A DNA stretch of 64,000 nucleotides from Aquilaria yunnanensis. Taxonomy: Eukaryota; Streptophyta; Magnoliopsida; Malvales; Thymelaeaceae. The notes below the pieces were generated by a model. The model did not search any database. It worked only from the letters and a program-made list of their open reading frames with translations, and was not told where the DNA came from. Below, piece after piece: positions 24,346 to 35,501 of this stretch; position 1 is the first letter of the stretch, and every line of letters begins with the position of its first letter. Both the position numbers and the translations under genes were made by a program. The stretch lies in contig JBDJPA010000011.1 of the NCBI GenBank assembly GCA_039654915.1, positions 4,836,001 to 4,900,000 on the forward strand, written 5' to 3'.

Positions 24346-25030
24346 TATTATTGATCTTTTTTATGTTATAAAATATTTATTATAGTATTGTAGTATAAGT
24401 ATTTTCTTTTATATTGTCATTCCACACTAGATGAAATTTCTAGTTTAGCCATTGAGCTAAATATGCCATGTTTATATCACTACAATCATTAGTATACTTC
24501 TTACAATTGTCTAGAAATAAATCATACCTCACATGTGCCATATAGGTGAAATGTCCAATATAACATTGTTAAAAGTATCTGCCACATCTTTTACCCTGCC
24601 AATCTTGACCCGACCATGACCGGCATGCTACCTTCTTTCACCACCAACTCCCTCCCATCGGGTCATCTCACCTTTGAGTTGCTCTTGTATCCACCAATGC
24701 TCAATTGTCGATAACAAAAGTGTAGCAACTACATCAAGCATCCCAATTGTAGTTGTTGTCTGCCTAAACCCAACCTATCTTGCCATCATTGTCCATGCCT
24801 GTCGTTTGCCTAAATCCACTCTCGGCCATCACTTGTCTGAATCCTACCCACAACTCGAGTTTTCTGATCCATCGATTTAATTTTTGTAACTTTCGCTTAA
24901 GTTGCCTATCTTTGTTCTTTAGCTTTCTTGAGTGCTTATTTTAGTCATTAACAATTTTTTTTTCAATTTAGTCACTCTAAAAGCTTTTATTTGTTTCTTT
25001 GCAATGTTTTCATCTAATAATATAATATAT
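24346..25030. other. Intergenic sequence with an unassigned short open frame
   Basis: Non-coding AT-rich DNA. A 68-codon + frame at 24674-24880 sits in a C-rich patch (24594-24880) with no recognisable domain; it may be decayed transposon sequence. Confidence 0.4.
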
Positions 25031-25491
25031 TTGGGAAACTTACAATTACTTCCCTGAGGTATGCCTTAACCTACAATTTATCCTCTTTATTTTTAGAAAC
25101 CTACACTTTACCCCATGTACTTTTTATATTGTCTAATAACAACTTCTGAAACTGTATTTAAACTATACGATAATCATCTTCTAGTAATTTTAATTTCTCC
25201 AATATTTTTTTTAAAGTTAATAAAAATTTTAAATTATCAATTTTTTCTTTCTGTAAATATATTTTTCTCGTTGTAAATACATATCAGTATTTTTTAAAGA
25301 TCGGTTAGTTGTAAAAAAATATCAAAAATCTTAAAATTACTGAAAATTATTATTAGAGAGTTTAAATTAAGATTTCAGAAGTTATTTTCGGACACTATAA
25401 AGCAAACAAAGGTAAAGTGTGTGTTTTTTAAAACAAAGGGGCAAAAGGTAGGTTAGACCAAATTACAAGAGCATTTTTCTAATTTCCCCAA
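25031..25491. mobile_element. Fold-back MITE with long inverted arms
   Basis: The left arm (25031-25255) and right arm (25270-25491) are imperfect inverted copies of about 220 bp. Landmarks shared in order are TTGGGAAA at the tip, CCTACA/CACACTTTACC, TAACTTCTGAAA and TAGTAATTTTAA or CAGTAATTTTAA near the centre. A clear target duplication was not found. The element is non-coding and would form a long hairpin if single-stranded. Confidence 0.65.
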
Positions 25492-25840
25492 GTACAATTG
25501 ACATTCTTGACACACTGTACGCAGTTCGTCCGAAAATATTTCCTCCCTGGAAGGCGGCAGCAACTACAGTAGGCCACAAGGATTTGCAGCGAATAGCAAA
25601 TCTTCAACATCTTCAAAATCACAGTTTCCTTTTCGTTTACTGAACTGATGAATAGCAACAATGAGAAGCAGAGCTGCTTCTAAGACATCCTTATTATGCA
25701 CATATGGAAGTAACACAAGGAGTTCATATAGTTGACTGTCTTTCGAAGACATTACTGAACAATTCAGGCAAACATAGCAAACAGGACTTTGAGTTGGTTT
25801 TGTTTTCTTCATCATTATTTTTATAATTTTATGTCCACCT
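25492..25840 (-). other. Sequence downstream of the intact methyltransferase, partly duplicated with copy 1
   Basis: On the minus strand two overlapping frames occur, one encoding ELLVLLPYVHNKDVLEAALL. The stretch 25655-25740 is similar to 16085-16165 beside the pseudogene, so the duplicated block extends beyond the methyltransferase stop codon. No protein family was recognised. It may be 3' UTR or the remnant of another gene's exon. Confidence 0.35.
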
Positions 25841-26028
25841 TTAGGTTGGTTTTCTAGCAGAGATCATGACGAACTGTCTGTTTCTTACGCAGGAGAAATC
25901 AACTAGTCCACAGGATCTGCAGAGGTCTTCAAGCTCGCGTTCTGATAGGAAAACATAGGAGCCTAAAACTCCCATCCGATTCTGCCCATCACAAAGAAAA
26001 ACCTTACACTTGGTAAATATTGTTTTTG

Positions 26029-26088
<60 letters not shown>

Positions 26089-29086
26089 GATAAAGAAGGT
26101 TGATTTCCTTTAATTCCCATTCCTAGGAGCACTGTAGATGAGAGGTTTAGATACATAAGCTCATGATGTGCATACGACAAATCAGATAGATGGAGCTGAA
26201 AATCAAGATTTCCTCAGACAGAAAAGCATATACAAAGATACCATACCTGCCGAAAGGGCTTCAAGAGTGAACTAATATCAAGAGGTGAACTAACACCAAA
26301 AACTCCATCGAGTATGAAAGTTGTAGCAACAAAAACTCCTCCTGGTCGGAGAACCCTGCTAATTTCCGCCACCTGCAGAGAATGCAGAAAACTATGGCCT
26401 ATAATTCACCACTGACGGCTACAGCAATAACTTGAAAGTTGGATAGCAAGAATGCTGTGGTTACTATCATTGACATGTGGAGAAAGAAAGTTAAACAATG
26501 CCATCAAGAGACGATAGGATGAAAATACATTTTAGAATTTCACAAAAGGAGATATGGTGGATGTCTGATCTTCAGCCTTCTTAAGTCAACTTTTATGACG
26601 TGTACTGTGAGTATTTTTTTTTTTTTTTGGGGAGAGGGGGGGGGGGGGGGGGGGGGGAGGGGTTGGAGGAGTCGTATCACGACCCGGAAGGTAAGGTGTA
26701 TTGACTGAAGAAACCAACCAGTCAACTTGTGCCACAACAGTTGCAATTTTTATTAATCTAAAACTTATACGTAAATCTTCACATAAAAACAAATAACCTC
26801 TTTCGTGTGCATGGGAATAAAATATCTGACAAGAATTCCAGAATGTGAAATTATACAAGGATCCACGTGTACAAGGTGAGGCTCAACCTCTTTCAAAACC
26901 ACAAGATTTATAATCAAGAAGGTGCCTGAAACAGCGCAAATTAGCAAACCAAACTGATTTGTTAGGTGGAACTATCAAAGATTAAATGCTTACAGCTGTT
27001 GATGGTGATGGCCAACAATGAAGAGCAGCACCTGCATGCACAGCATCTACTGAACTTGAGACAAAGGGAAGCCTAGAAATATCAGCTCTGACCAAGATCA
27101 GTTTCCTTTGAAAAGAAAATAAGAACGAGACTGCATCAGACAAGCATCAAGCTGGAGAATATGGTAATGTAAAAAATAGTGCAGCATAAGATGTGCTAAA
27201 AGTAAGCTATGGATCTTGTACTCTCTGGGGAAGTCCTGCTCCTGCTCGATAAAATTATAACACTGCTTCAGCATGTTTTCTGAATAGTCCAGGGCAACAA
27301 CTAGAGAAAACAATCCACTCTTCGTGAACAGTCTGGAAAACAAGCCACTTCCACAACTAGCATCAATTATATTGCCACCTAGAACCGGCTCTAAGTAACC
27401 CTTCGTCATTTCAAACTGCCGGTAACATGGAAAAAGGGAAAGTCAGATCTGCTTTGTTCAATAGGACAAAAATCAAGTAACAAGACTGTGATACAATAAG
27501 AGCATTCGATTAGCTTCTAATTGAAATTTTGCGCAGCTGAAATGTTTCTAAACATAAATAAAAAGAGAATTACAAGTAGAAACCTGGATATATGCTACCA
27601 CATTTTGAACCAAATTTGAAACAACGCCATAGACACTTGACTAACGCAAGAGAATATGAATAAAATAATGCATGTTTAAGTTAGAATACACACATTTTGC
27701 TTTATAGTCCTACTTTCTGATATAAAAGCCTGCGGATATTCCATCAAATTATTTCCTACACTTAGACATAATTTTTTTCAAAAATTTGAAAACTCAGAAA
27801 GAGTGGTGTAACAAATCTTTGAATATGAAGGCTCCAAAGAATGCACTGGAAGAGATATATAGAAAACTGCAATACTTCTTTCTCAGGACCAGGAAAACCA
27901 CCCAGAAGAAAGCCTTGACGCCAGCCCCTCTCGTAAAGGAATGATACTAAACGAGTCCTGAGCAAAGAAAGGGAACAAAAGTTAAAAATAAAACACAATC
28001 AACCAACCAATGACAAGAAACTTAATAAAGCGATAATCTAATGAAGGTCACTCCAGCTGGCATAGATCAAACCAAAGAGTCCATCTGCAAAACATACCGA
28101 CGAGATAGAAGGCAAGGTGCTGGAAGTCAGAGAACTCTAAATAGAGAAACTGAATATGAAACAGATCAAAAATTAGTCAAAGCTTAGAATGTAATTCCAT
28201 CCTCTCATGTGGATGCAGGTCTTTGTCTTAGAATCACAAAAGATATCGTTCTGTCATCCGTTATCATGCAGGATTCTGGAAATTTTATATGGGAACTTCG
28301 TTGTAAACTAAAATTGTCTCATATAACAACAACATCAAAGCCAAATCGTTCAGCATTTTCTGAACGAACCTTCCACAATTTGCCTACCAAAAACTGACAG
28401 AGATCGGAGTAATCTGATTAGTTTTAAATTAGAAGAAAAGGCCATGGAGGTCTAAAGAACCATGCTATCCATACCTGAAAATTTCAGTGGCAAGGGGCAT
28501 GGATTCATTGGACCCACTAGCGGCAGTAAGTTCAAGATGCGTCTCATTGCCCAAGTAACTCTTCTGGCAAGTCTTACACTCCAAGCAAGACCCGGCGGTT
28601 GATTTTCTGAAAGTATAACAACTTCAGTTCAGAACACTTTGGCAAGCGAACGCAAATTGGAAAAAGTGCCAGAGCATTTAGTTCTTGCACGAAAATTGAA
28701 ACAAGGGAAACGGCTCACACAGATAAAATTGGGTGTCCGCTCCACATTAATGGACCATAGCATATCGGACACGCCAAAAGCCCCTTGCTGGGACTCTTAT
28801 CCTCCTCAACCACAATAGTATCCTTAAGCGACAAACAAGTATCCAATATAAGCAAAAGCCTAATTCGATTGTTATTACAAATTAATCCAATCAGCGAAGT
28901 ATAACGTACCGCGCCGTAGGGCTCGGCCTCAACGAAGGCGGTCGAGGAAGCATGAATTCTAGCGGCTAACCCATGTTTTAAGCTAATGGCGGAGCGCTTG
29001 TACTTGGACAAGCAGCTCCTTGAGCTCCAGCGGGGTCGAACCGGAAGCAACACGGAGGTCAGATAACCGGTGATAACTGCCGCCAT
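25841..29086 (-). CDS. Plastid-type SAM-dependent methyltransferase, apparently intact (copy 2)
   Basis: Exons, in order of translation: 29086-28719, 28606-28475, 27957-27876, 27415-27222, 27105-26994, 26372-26247 and 25981-25841. All have GT..AG borders and compatible phases. The first exon reads through without a stop; a GTACGT within it could be an alternative donor. Residues 1-60 (MAAVITGYLTSVLLPVRPR..., rich in Ser, Arg and Ala) look like a chloroplast transit peptide. Next come a zinc-ribbon pair (CPICYGPL, CLECKTC), FLYERGWRQGF, and the class I SAM-binding motif I (NIIDASCGSGLFSR) with VALDYSENM. Then follow SRLPFVSSSVDAVHAGAALH, the VLRPGGVFVATTF motif and the C-terminal ELEDLCRSCGLVDF. 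The family (Arabidopsis At1g78140/At2g41040) includes plastoglobule proteins; the methyl acceptor is not evident. Confidence 0.88.
26029..26084. repeat. AT microsatellite in the last methyltransferase intron
   Basis: About 27 uninterrupted TA/AT dinucleotides between the last two exons of the intact methyltransferase. It is absent from the corresponding intron of the pseudogene copy. Confidence 0.95.
26614..26664. repeat. Homopolymer tract T15 followed by G22
   Basis: A run of T (26614-26628) is followed by GGGGAGA and 22 consecutive G (26636-26657), then AGGGG. It lies in a methyltransferase intron, so the transcript carries poly-C then poly-A here. It is capable of G-quadruplex formation on the + strand and prone to length error in sequencing. 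Confidence 0.95.
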
Positions 29087-31000
29087 GGCTGGATTTGGTA
29101 TCTCTTCTCCACGAGCTTGCGACAGAATCAGAATTTTCTAAAAACAAATTAAGAAGAAGGCAAAAATAATGAATAAACCACAAATATTTGAGACCCAGCT
29201 GAATTGGCCACTAGTTTTTTTTATGCCCGATAAATCACTATTATTATTTAAAATAGTCAAATAAACCACCAATGTTATTCAAATAGGACAATTTACCCAC
29301 TCGACTCTTGAAATATTACAAAACTTTATCATTAACTTCTTTAAATTAACAAAATAGCTCTACTTAGTTTAAAACAATTCAAATGGGCTACCTTCATCAT
29401 TTTTTATGTTAACTAAGAAAAGTAACCAAAAGAATAAAAATAAATATTTATTTTATGATATGTGTATTAATTATATTTTAATGCTTTATATATTTATGAT
29501 ATTTTGATGTAAAATAAAAAAAAACAATCTCACACATCCGCTAAAAAAAAACCACAGTATATATCTCACAGTATTTTTGTAGTATATCGTGGTTTTTGAA
29601 CAAAATATACAAAAAAAAGTAAGCAGTATGAGAAATATTGCAGAATTTTAAGTGATAAAATGAAAAAATCCGAAAGCATTTATACCACATACTACTTAAC
29701 TATAATAAGCAGTATGCTGCGGTATTTAATTCCATAGTTGCAATCATTTTTTGCTTCTACTGGACGAGTTTCAACAGCTTGGTAGAGGAGCTAAAACCCA
29801 GCTATGAAAGTTTGTGCAATAGGGAAGGAAGGAAAATTTGTAAAATTTCCTGTTCAATGAATTCTATAAAATTTCCCGAGTCTGATGAAATGAGGTATTG
29901 TTAGACTAAATGGAGTGTTATTGCAAAAGGTAATTAAGCATAGCCGTTGTTAAACTTAATACATGTCCATGGTTCAGATCCCCCTACCTTGACCTCACGA
30001 TTATGTAATAAAGAAAGGCAAAATATGTTGTACAATAATTGAAAAATAGACCTCCATTTCTTTCACAAGAGGACTTCTCAATCATCATCATCACCGTGAA
30101 TGGCAGGTAATATAGTAAGAGCAAATGAAATAGAAAATCTGACAGAACTCAGTCATCAAACATGTGCTCAGAAGTCTTAAACAACAAGGATCCTACAGTC
30201 AAAATCTCATGTTTTCACTGAACTGGGATCAAATTTCTCCAAATTCCATTCACCAACTTTATGTGTGAAGAATGACCAGCCTCAACTGATTAACTTTTGC
30301 ACAAACAAAGGTGGCCCAACAAGATCATCGTCATCTTTTTAATAACAGATATGCTGCATGCTTGTTATTGTACAAACTACAAAAATAGAGAGAGAGAGAG
30401 AGAGAGACAGTAGCAAGAAGGATTCAGAACTTGACGCACAAAAAAAAAAGCTACACCAACACAACCATGAAAATACATTCTTTCAAAATATCCAATTTTG
30501 TGAGACAATAGCAAAAAGGATTAAAAAATTGATCTAATAAACAGAGTAATCAAAGATTAAACCTTATACCCCTGCAACCCACAGCACCTCATTCCACCAA
30601 AATTTTTTATTTACTTATCCTGGACTTTTTCCTCTCCCGTTTTGGAAAACCTTGGAGATGAACCGAAAGATTTTTTTCAAGGTTTCAAAGCCGCAGTAGA
30701 GTGGTGAGATATGAGTGAAAGATAATTTTTTTTATTCAAGTTCTTCATTATTGTAAGTTGTAAACAATTCACTGGTTTTCGAGGTCAAAGTTCTAGTAAT
30801 TGGCAAATTGTTGTTGGCTGAGGAAAATATCTTTTTTGTTTTTGTTTTACCTCACTGTTTTGTTTTTTGTTTTTTGTTTTTTCATTGTCATGTTCGATTG
30901 TCTGGGTTCGGCATATGAAGTAGGCCTTGGCCTATCTGATTTTACTTTGCTAGGCCTAGAAAAGGGTTTACCTTTCTTTTGTTTGCTGCAACTCGGGAGT
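29087..31000. other. Intergenic sequence, includes a GA microsatellite
   Basis: The first few hundred bases hold the methyltransferase promoter side. AT-rich DNA follows, with no gene recognised. A (GA)n run lies at 30387-30408. A B-box-like GGTTCAGATCC at 29971 hints at another SINE-like remnant, but no A box or target duplication supports it. Confidence 0.45.
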
Positions 31001-31289
31001 ATTCCTTTTCAGGTAAATTTTATTTATGGTCTTTAACCTTATCGCATTGTTTTAAATAGGTCCCTAATCTTCATTTTGTCCTATTAAAGTCTCCAACCTC
31101 CTTATTTTTGTTTCAATCGTCATACTTCCGTCATTTTCATGGTTAACTTTAACAAAATTTTTGTGGCAAATGCCAATATGAGTCTTACATTTTTTTTATT
31201 CCTACTCAAATAACCCTCAAGTTAATAAATTTATCACTACAACCACCATTTCCCTCTCTCTTCCTCCCTCACCATCTCAGGGCACCGGA

Positions 31290-31445
31290 TTAAGTGGGGA
31301 TAATTTCATACCCAGAGGGCACCAACCTCGACGAGCCTGGGGACGAGGTGGCCGCTAAGGTGGAGAGCGACAAGGGACTTGAGGCCGCCGATAGGGACAC
31401 CGCCAATGAAGAGGGCAAGGGCGACGCTGTGGTTGATGGGAAGTT
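31290..31445. other. GC-rich segment of separate origin inside the Pack-TIR element
   Basis: Between the left inverted repeat and the kinase fragment lies a GC-rich block. On the + strand its open frame is acidic, with GDEVAAKVESDKGLEAADRD. On the minus strand it reads LFIGGVPIGGLKSLVALH. It does not belong to the receptor-kinase ectodomain. It may be a second captured fragment; origin not recognised. Confidence 0.4.
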
Positions 31446-31447
31446 GG

Positions 31448-32229
31448 TCCACCGTATGCGCCCTCATCGCCGCCCATTCCACTCAGCGCATCATCTACTA
31501 TTGCCTCGACGGCATCATGACCTCTCTCCAAGTACAGCCAAACATTTCATTCTCCACCATTGCAGCCGACCGCACAACGCTTTGTGCTATTCGCTCCGGC
31601 GGCTACGCTATCCTCTTTTGGAATACCGCAGATCCCCTGTCCTACTCAATGACCTTTTCATCGGTGATGACCAGATTTCAGCGACTGCCACATCACCAAT
31701 GCCATCGATTCTCGGCTGGAGTGGAGGCTCCGCCAATTTGCCTAACATCACTCACAGTTTGGAGTCGATCACTTCCGTATTCGGTTTCACCTGTGGTATT
31801 TCAGCCGCAGATTGTGGAGTTCATTGCTGGGGAAACAATCCAATCATTACCCAAATTGAGCAGAAGTTTACGAATATTTCAATGATAAGCATTTCAGCTG
31901 GAGCTTCACATGTGTGTGGGTTCAATTTAACCGGGTCTTTAATTTGTAAAGGGGAGAATGGATCTGGGCAATTGAATGTTCCTTCAAATTTTGGCTTGGA
32001 GTTTGCTTTTGGGTTGGCTATGGCGGAAACATATAACTGTGCGATTCGGCGGCAGAACGTGTCGGTGGTTTGCTGGGGCTGGCCTGTCCGATCAACCATG
32101 AACTCGATTGAAGGAATATCATTTGAATTGATCATTTCCAACACGAATTTCACATGTGGACTAACTTCAAGCAATCTCTCAATAATATGTTTCGGTCTGA
32201 GTTGGAATGCGGATTCTGGGTTGGAGTGA
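31448..32229 (+). pseudogene. Captured CRINKLY4-related (CCR) receptor-kinase ectodomain fragment, frameshifted
   Basis: Two + frames encode consecutive parts of one RCC1-like extracellular domain of CRINKLY4-related kinases. The first is STVCALIAAHSTQRIIYY, PNISFSTIAADRTTLCAI and GGYAILFWNTADPLSYSM (to about 31650). After a frameshift near 31650-31665 the second runs: DDQISATATS, SLESITSVFGFTCGIS, HCWGNNPIITQIEQKF, ISAGASHVCGFNLTGSLICK, VVCWG and SNFTCGL-type repeats (ends 32229). The Cys-containing VCWG repeats are characteristic. No signal peptide, transmembrane segment or kinase domain is present. The second frame (31294-32229) is open for 311 codons, but its first part is a chance or chimeric frame. 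The family assignment is from memory of CCR proteins. Confidence 0.82.
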
Positions 32230-32690
32230 GGGAGGAAAAGACGAGGAAATGATGGTCATAGTGATAAATTTATTAGCTTGATGGTTATTTGAGTGAGAAA
32301 AAAAATGTAAGACCAATGTTGGCATTTGTCATAAAAATTCTGTCAAAGTTAATCATAAAAATGACGGAATGACTACGATTGAGATAGAAATAGAAAAGTT
32401 TGGGACTTTAATAGGATAAAATGAAGGTTAGGGACCCATTTAGGACAACGGGATAAGGTTAAGGACCATAAATGGAATTTACCCATTCCTTTTCCCATTT
32501 TCAGTAGATTAGTTGAAAACCGGAAGCAAGACATCGTGATGGGGCTGATGGCACAATAAGCGATCAGAACTTGTGTCTGGCAACAATGTAGCAACCAGAG
32601 TTGACTAAACTGAATCATGATTAGTTTATTTGATATTTTGTTTAAAGTATATATGCTTGATTATCTGTATTAACAATTTCTTGTTAGTAT

Positions 32691-34265
32691 TTTAAGGGTA
32701 AAAGAGGGGTGAGACAGGGGGATCCCCTTCTCATATGTTATTTGTTCTAACCATGTAATACTTATCCAGGATTTTAGTTGATGAGAATTATGTTAATTAT
32801 CATCCTAAGTACAAAATGATTCATTTAACTCATCTTATGTTTGTAAATAATATTATGATATTTGAAAAAGGGGATATTAAATCTACTTGAGCTATTAAGT
32901 ATTGTTTGGATATGTTTTTTTTAGACTACTACTTTGGTTATCAACTATGAAAAGAGTCAAGCCATCCTTGGGTCTGTACATGAGAATTCTGAAAATGAGA
33001 TCTTAATGGCCTTAAATATGCCAAAAGGCCATCTGCCTATAAAGTACTTATGTGTTCCTCTTGTGGATAAAAGACTACAAGTCAGTCATTATAGGCCTTT
33101 TTAGGAGAAAATCTTACATAACTTGAATAGTTGGGCTAATAAACTTCTATCTTGTGTTCGTAGTGCTCAGTTGATCAAATCAGTATCTTCAATGTGCAAG
33201 CTTACTGGTCTAGTTTTCCCATTCATAAAACAGTCTTGGGTCATGTAGAACAATGTTGTAGAGCTTTCCCCTAGACTAGATCTATCTATGGTAGAAAATA
33301 TCTTGTTGCCCGGAAATTTGTTTGTGTTCCAAAGGAACAGGGTGGACAAAGTAATTTGTTTGGTTGGAATGTTGCTACTAATGGGAAAAAGTTGTGGCAT
33401 TTATTGGAGGACAAGGACAACTGTTGTATCAAGTGAGTGCATGCTTATTATATTAAAGGACAAGACATTTGGCAGGTAGGGCCCCCCAATGATTCCTCTA
33501 TTAACTGGAAACATATCTTAAAAGCTCAAATGTTATTTGCTGATTATGTTCATGATCAAAAGTAAGAATGTGTGAGGAATGGGAAATTTATTATAAAGTT
33601 GGCTTATCTTCAAGTTGTGGGGAATTTTGATAGTGTTCTGTGGCATTCTTTAGTCTGGAACTCAGTTGCTTAGTTTTCCATGATTTGTTGGTTTGCAATG
33701 TTAAACAAACTGCCCTTATTGGGATTTACCTTTTTTTTATGTTCGCTTTGTTTGACTGTGAATGAACCAAAGGACCATTTGTTTCTTGAATGTACTTATT
33801 TATTAATGCTATCGTGTGAGGTTTTATGTATGTTGAAGCTTAGAGAAGCCCTTTGGTAGTGTGCTCAATTCTGAAAGTGGTTTAAAAGAGTTGTTAAAAG
33901 TAATAGTATTAAATCTAAGTTGAGGAGAACATGCTTTTCTAGGTTGGTTTATTTCATTTGGCAGGAAAAGCATAGAAGACTTCATCACTATGGGTGCCAA
34001 CAATATGATAAAGGTGGTTGGGCTAATTGTTGAATCTATCCAAGTTATGATAGGCTGTGTTATTAGTGAAGTGTGTGCTTAATTTGTATATACTTGATTA
34101 TGCCATGCGGTACAAGCATAAGGATTTTATTTTCTGTTCTTTTTAAACTATACTTTGCTGTTTTTTATATATAGGCCCTTGATTTGATTGATGTAAGTGT
34201 CGCTGGGCTTTTTATGAAATGAAATGCAAATCCACTGTGGTGTTTTCTAAAAAGAAAAAGTCCCA
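32691..34265 (+). mobile_element. 5'-truncated L1-type LINE (C-terminal reverse transcriptase and zf-RVT)
   Basis: The sequence starts within the reverse transcriptase at VRQGDP (about 32705). It continues through MIHLTHLMFVNNIMIF, where the catalytic FADD/YADD is FVNN, then the connecting region (RKYLVARKFVCVPKEQGG, FGWNVATNGKKLWHLLED) and a zinc-binding region (KDHLFLECTYLLM), and ends in a 3' UTR. It is interrupted by many stops. Direct repeats TGTTAGTAT at 32682-32690 and 34266-34274 are a plausible 9-bp target duplication. A short A-rich end (CTAAAAAGAAAAAG) lies next to the right repeat. Confidence 0.78.
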
Positions 34266-34274
34266 TGTTAGTAT

Positions 34275-35501
34275 GTCATCTATATATATCACTATAATTA
34301 AGTGGCAATTAAGTTGACTATATGCTCTACTTTTGAAGTAGAACAACCTTCTTATCTTGTTAAACTTTTTTTTGATAATATGTGCAACTTCTTTATAATA
34401 AAATAGTATCTTTTATTTAGTAATACCAAGGACCAAAAGCAGAACCAAGCAAAATGATCTATGGGGATAATAGATTATTTTTTTCCATAATATATAGCTA
34501 TAAATTTTAAAACCTATAGGGTCAAGTTGCAAAAGTGTAGTGTTGCCCAAATATAGTTACTTTTTATATACAACATACTTATAAAAGAAAAACATGAAAC
34601 TTTAATTTAATTTCAATGTATTTATGAAAAAAATAATTTCAATTATTTATTTTTTATTTCATTTTATTTATTTTTTAAATTAATGGAATCATTTGATAAA
34701 TTTCAGTAGGTTCCATCTAAAAACTACATAATATTTTCTAAAGAAATTAAAAATTTTAATGGGGTCCATATATGTATCCCATAATACTCCATGTAGATAC
34801 GTCCCTAAGTAAGATGTAGTCTAGTAAAATTTTTTACAAGTTGAAACTAGTGCTTGAATAAGCAGATCAATGGGTGTTTCACCACGAGATTTAGATTTTT
34901 TTCAATCTCGTGACTTGGAAAATGCTTGACATCTGTTAGTTTATGTTTCATACTTGTCAAGTTTTTATGCTTAATTTAGCATCAATAGGTTTTGTGTGTG
35001 TGTTTTTGCGTTCATGTTTTTTTTTATCTATATATATAGTTTGCCAGTGTGAATATTTGGTTACTGATAATATTTTTCTTCCTGGCCGTACAACATCATA
35101 TAGATATTAGGAAATATATAATCTATTTCTGTACATATCGTATGACTCATAATTTATGAAAAAGAAAAACCTTCAGAACTACAAGTAAGGGGAGAACTTG
35201 GCATGGTAGGTTCAGATTTTCAAGGAAACATGAGATCTTTTTCATTGAGTAATTCTTGACTCACGAAGGTAAAATTACACAAACCAATTTGATAAATAAA
35301 ACTATGTTAATTATTTACCAAACTTTTAACTTTCTACTTATTTTATGAATCAATTTGTAAAAAATGATTGAAAATGGAACATTATTTTTTCTATTTAGTC
35401 GCAAAAACATTTTGTTCAGGAAAGGGTAACCACAAGGCCGACGACGAGGCTAAAATATCGTTCTTATTCAAAAAGCTAAAAAATAACAAGCCAACAGTCA
35501 A
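34275..35501. other. Intergenic sequence, nothing recognised
   Basis: AT-rich DNA without recognised genes or repeat ends, upstream of the tRNA gene. Confidence 0.5.

Larger units (their letters stand above)
31011..32484. mobile_element. Pack-TIR element (MULE-like) carrying a receptor-kinase gene fragment
   Basis: The element is 1474 bp and flanked by the perfect 10-bp direct repeat ATTCCTTTTC at 31001-31010 and 32485-32494, a Mutator-like target-duplication length. Terminal inverted repeats of about 240-260 bp (31011-31265 and 32225-32484) match along their whole length. Examples are GGTAAATT at the tip, TTAACCTTAT, TTCATTTT with TCCTATTAAAGTC, and TCTTACATTTTTTT. The unique interior (31266-32225) is GC-richer than the arms and holds the coding-like segment described separately. 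There is no transposase, so mobilisation would be in trans. TSD, TIRs and a captured gene fragment together meet the usual definition of a Pack-TIR (Pack-MULE) element. Confidence 0.93.

Noticed and set aside
28866..28917. Short intron within the first methyltransferase exon (GTACGT..ATTAG)
   Set aside because: Splicing it would put the zinc-ribbon part out of frame, whereas reading through keeps one open frame; it may still be used as an alternative.
29925..30012. Possible SINE with B-box-like GGTTCAGATCC
   Set aside because: No A box at the correct spacing, tail or target duplication could be shown.
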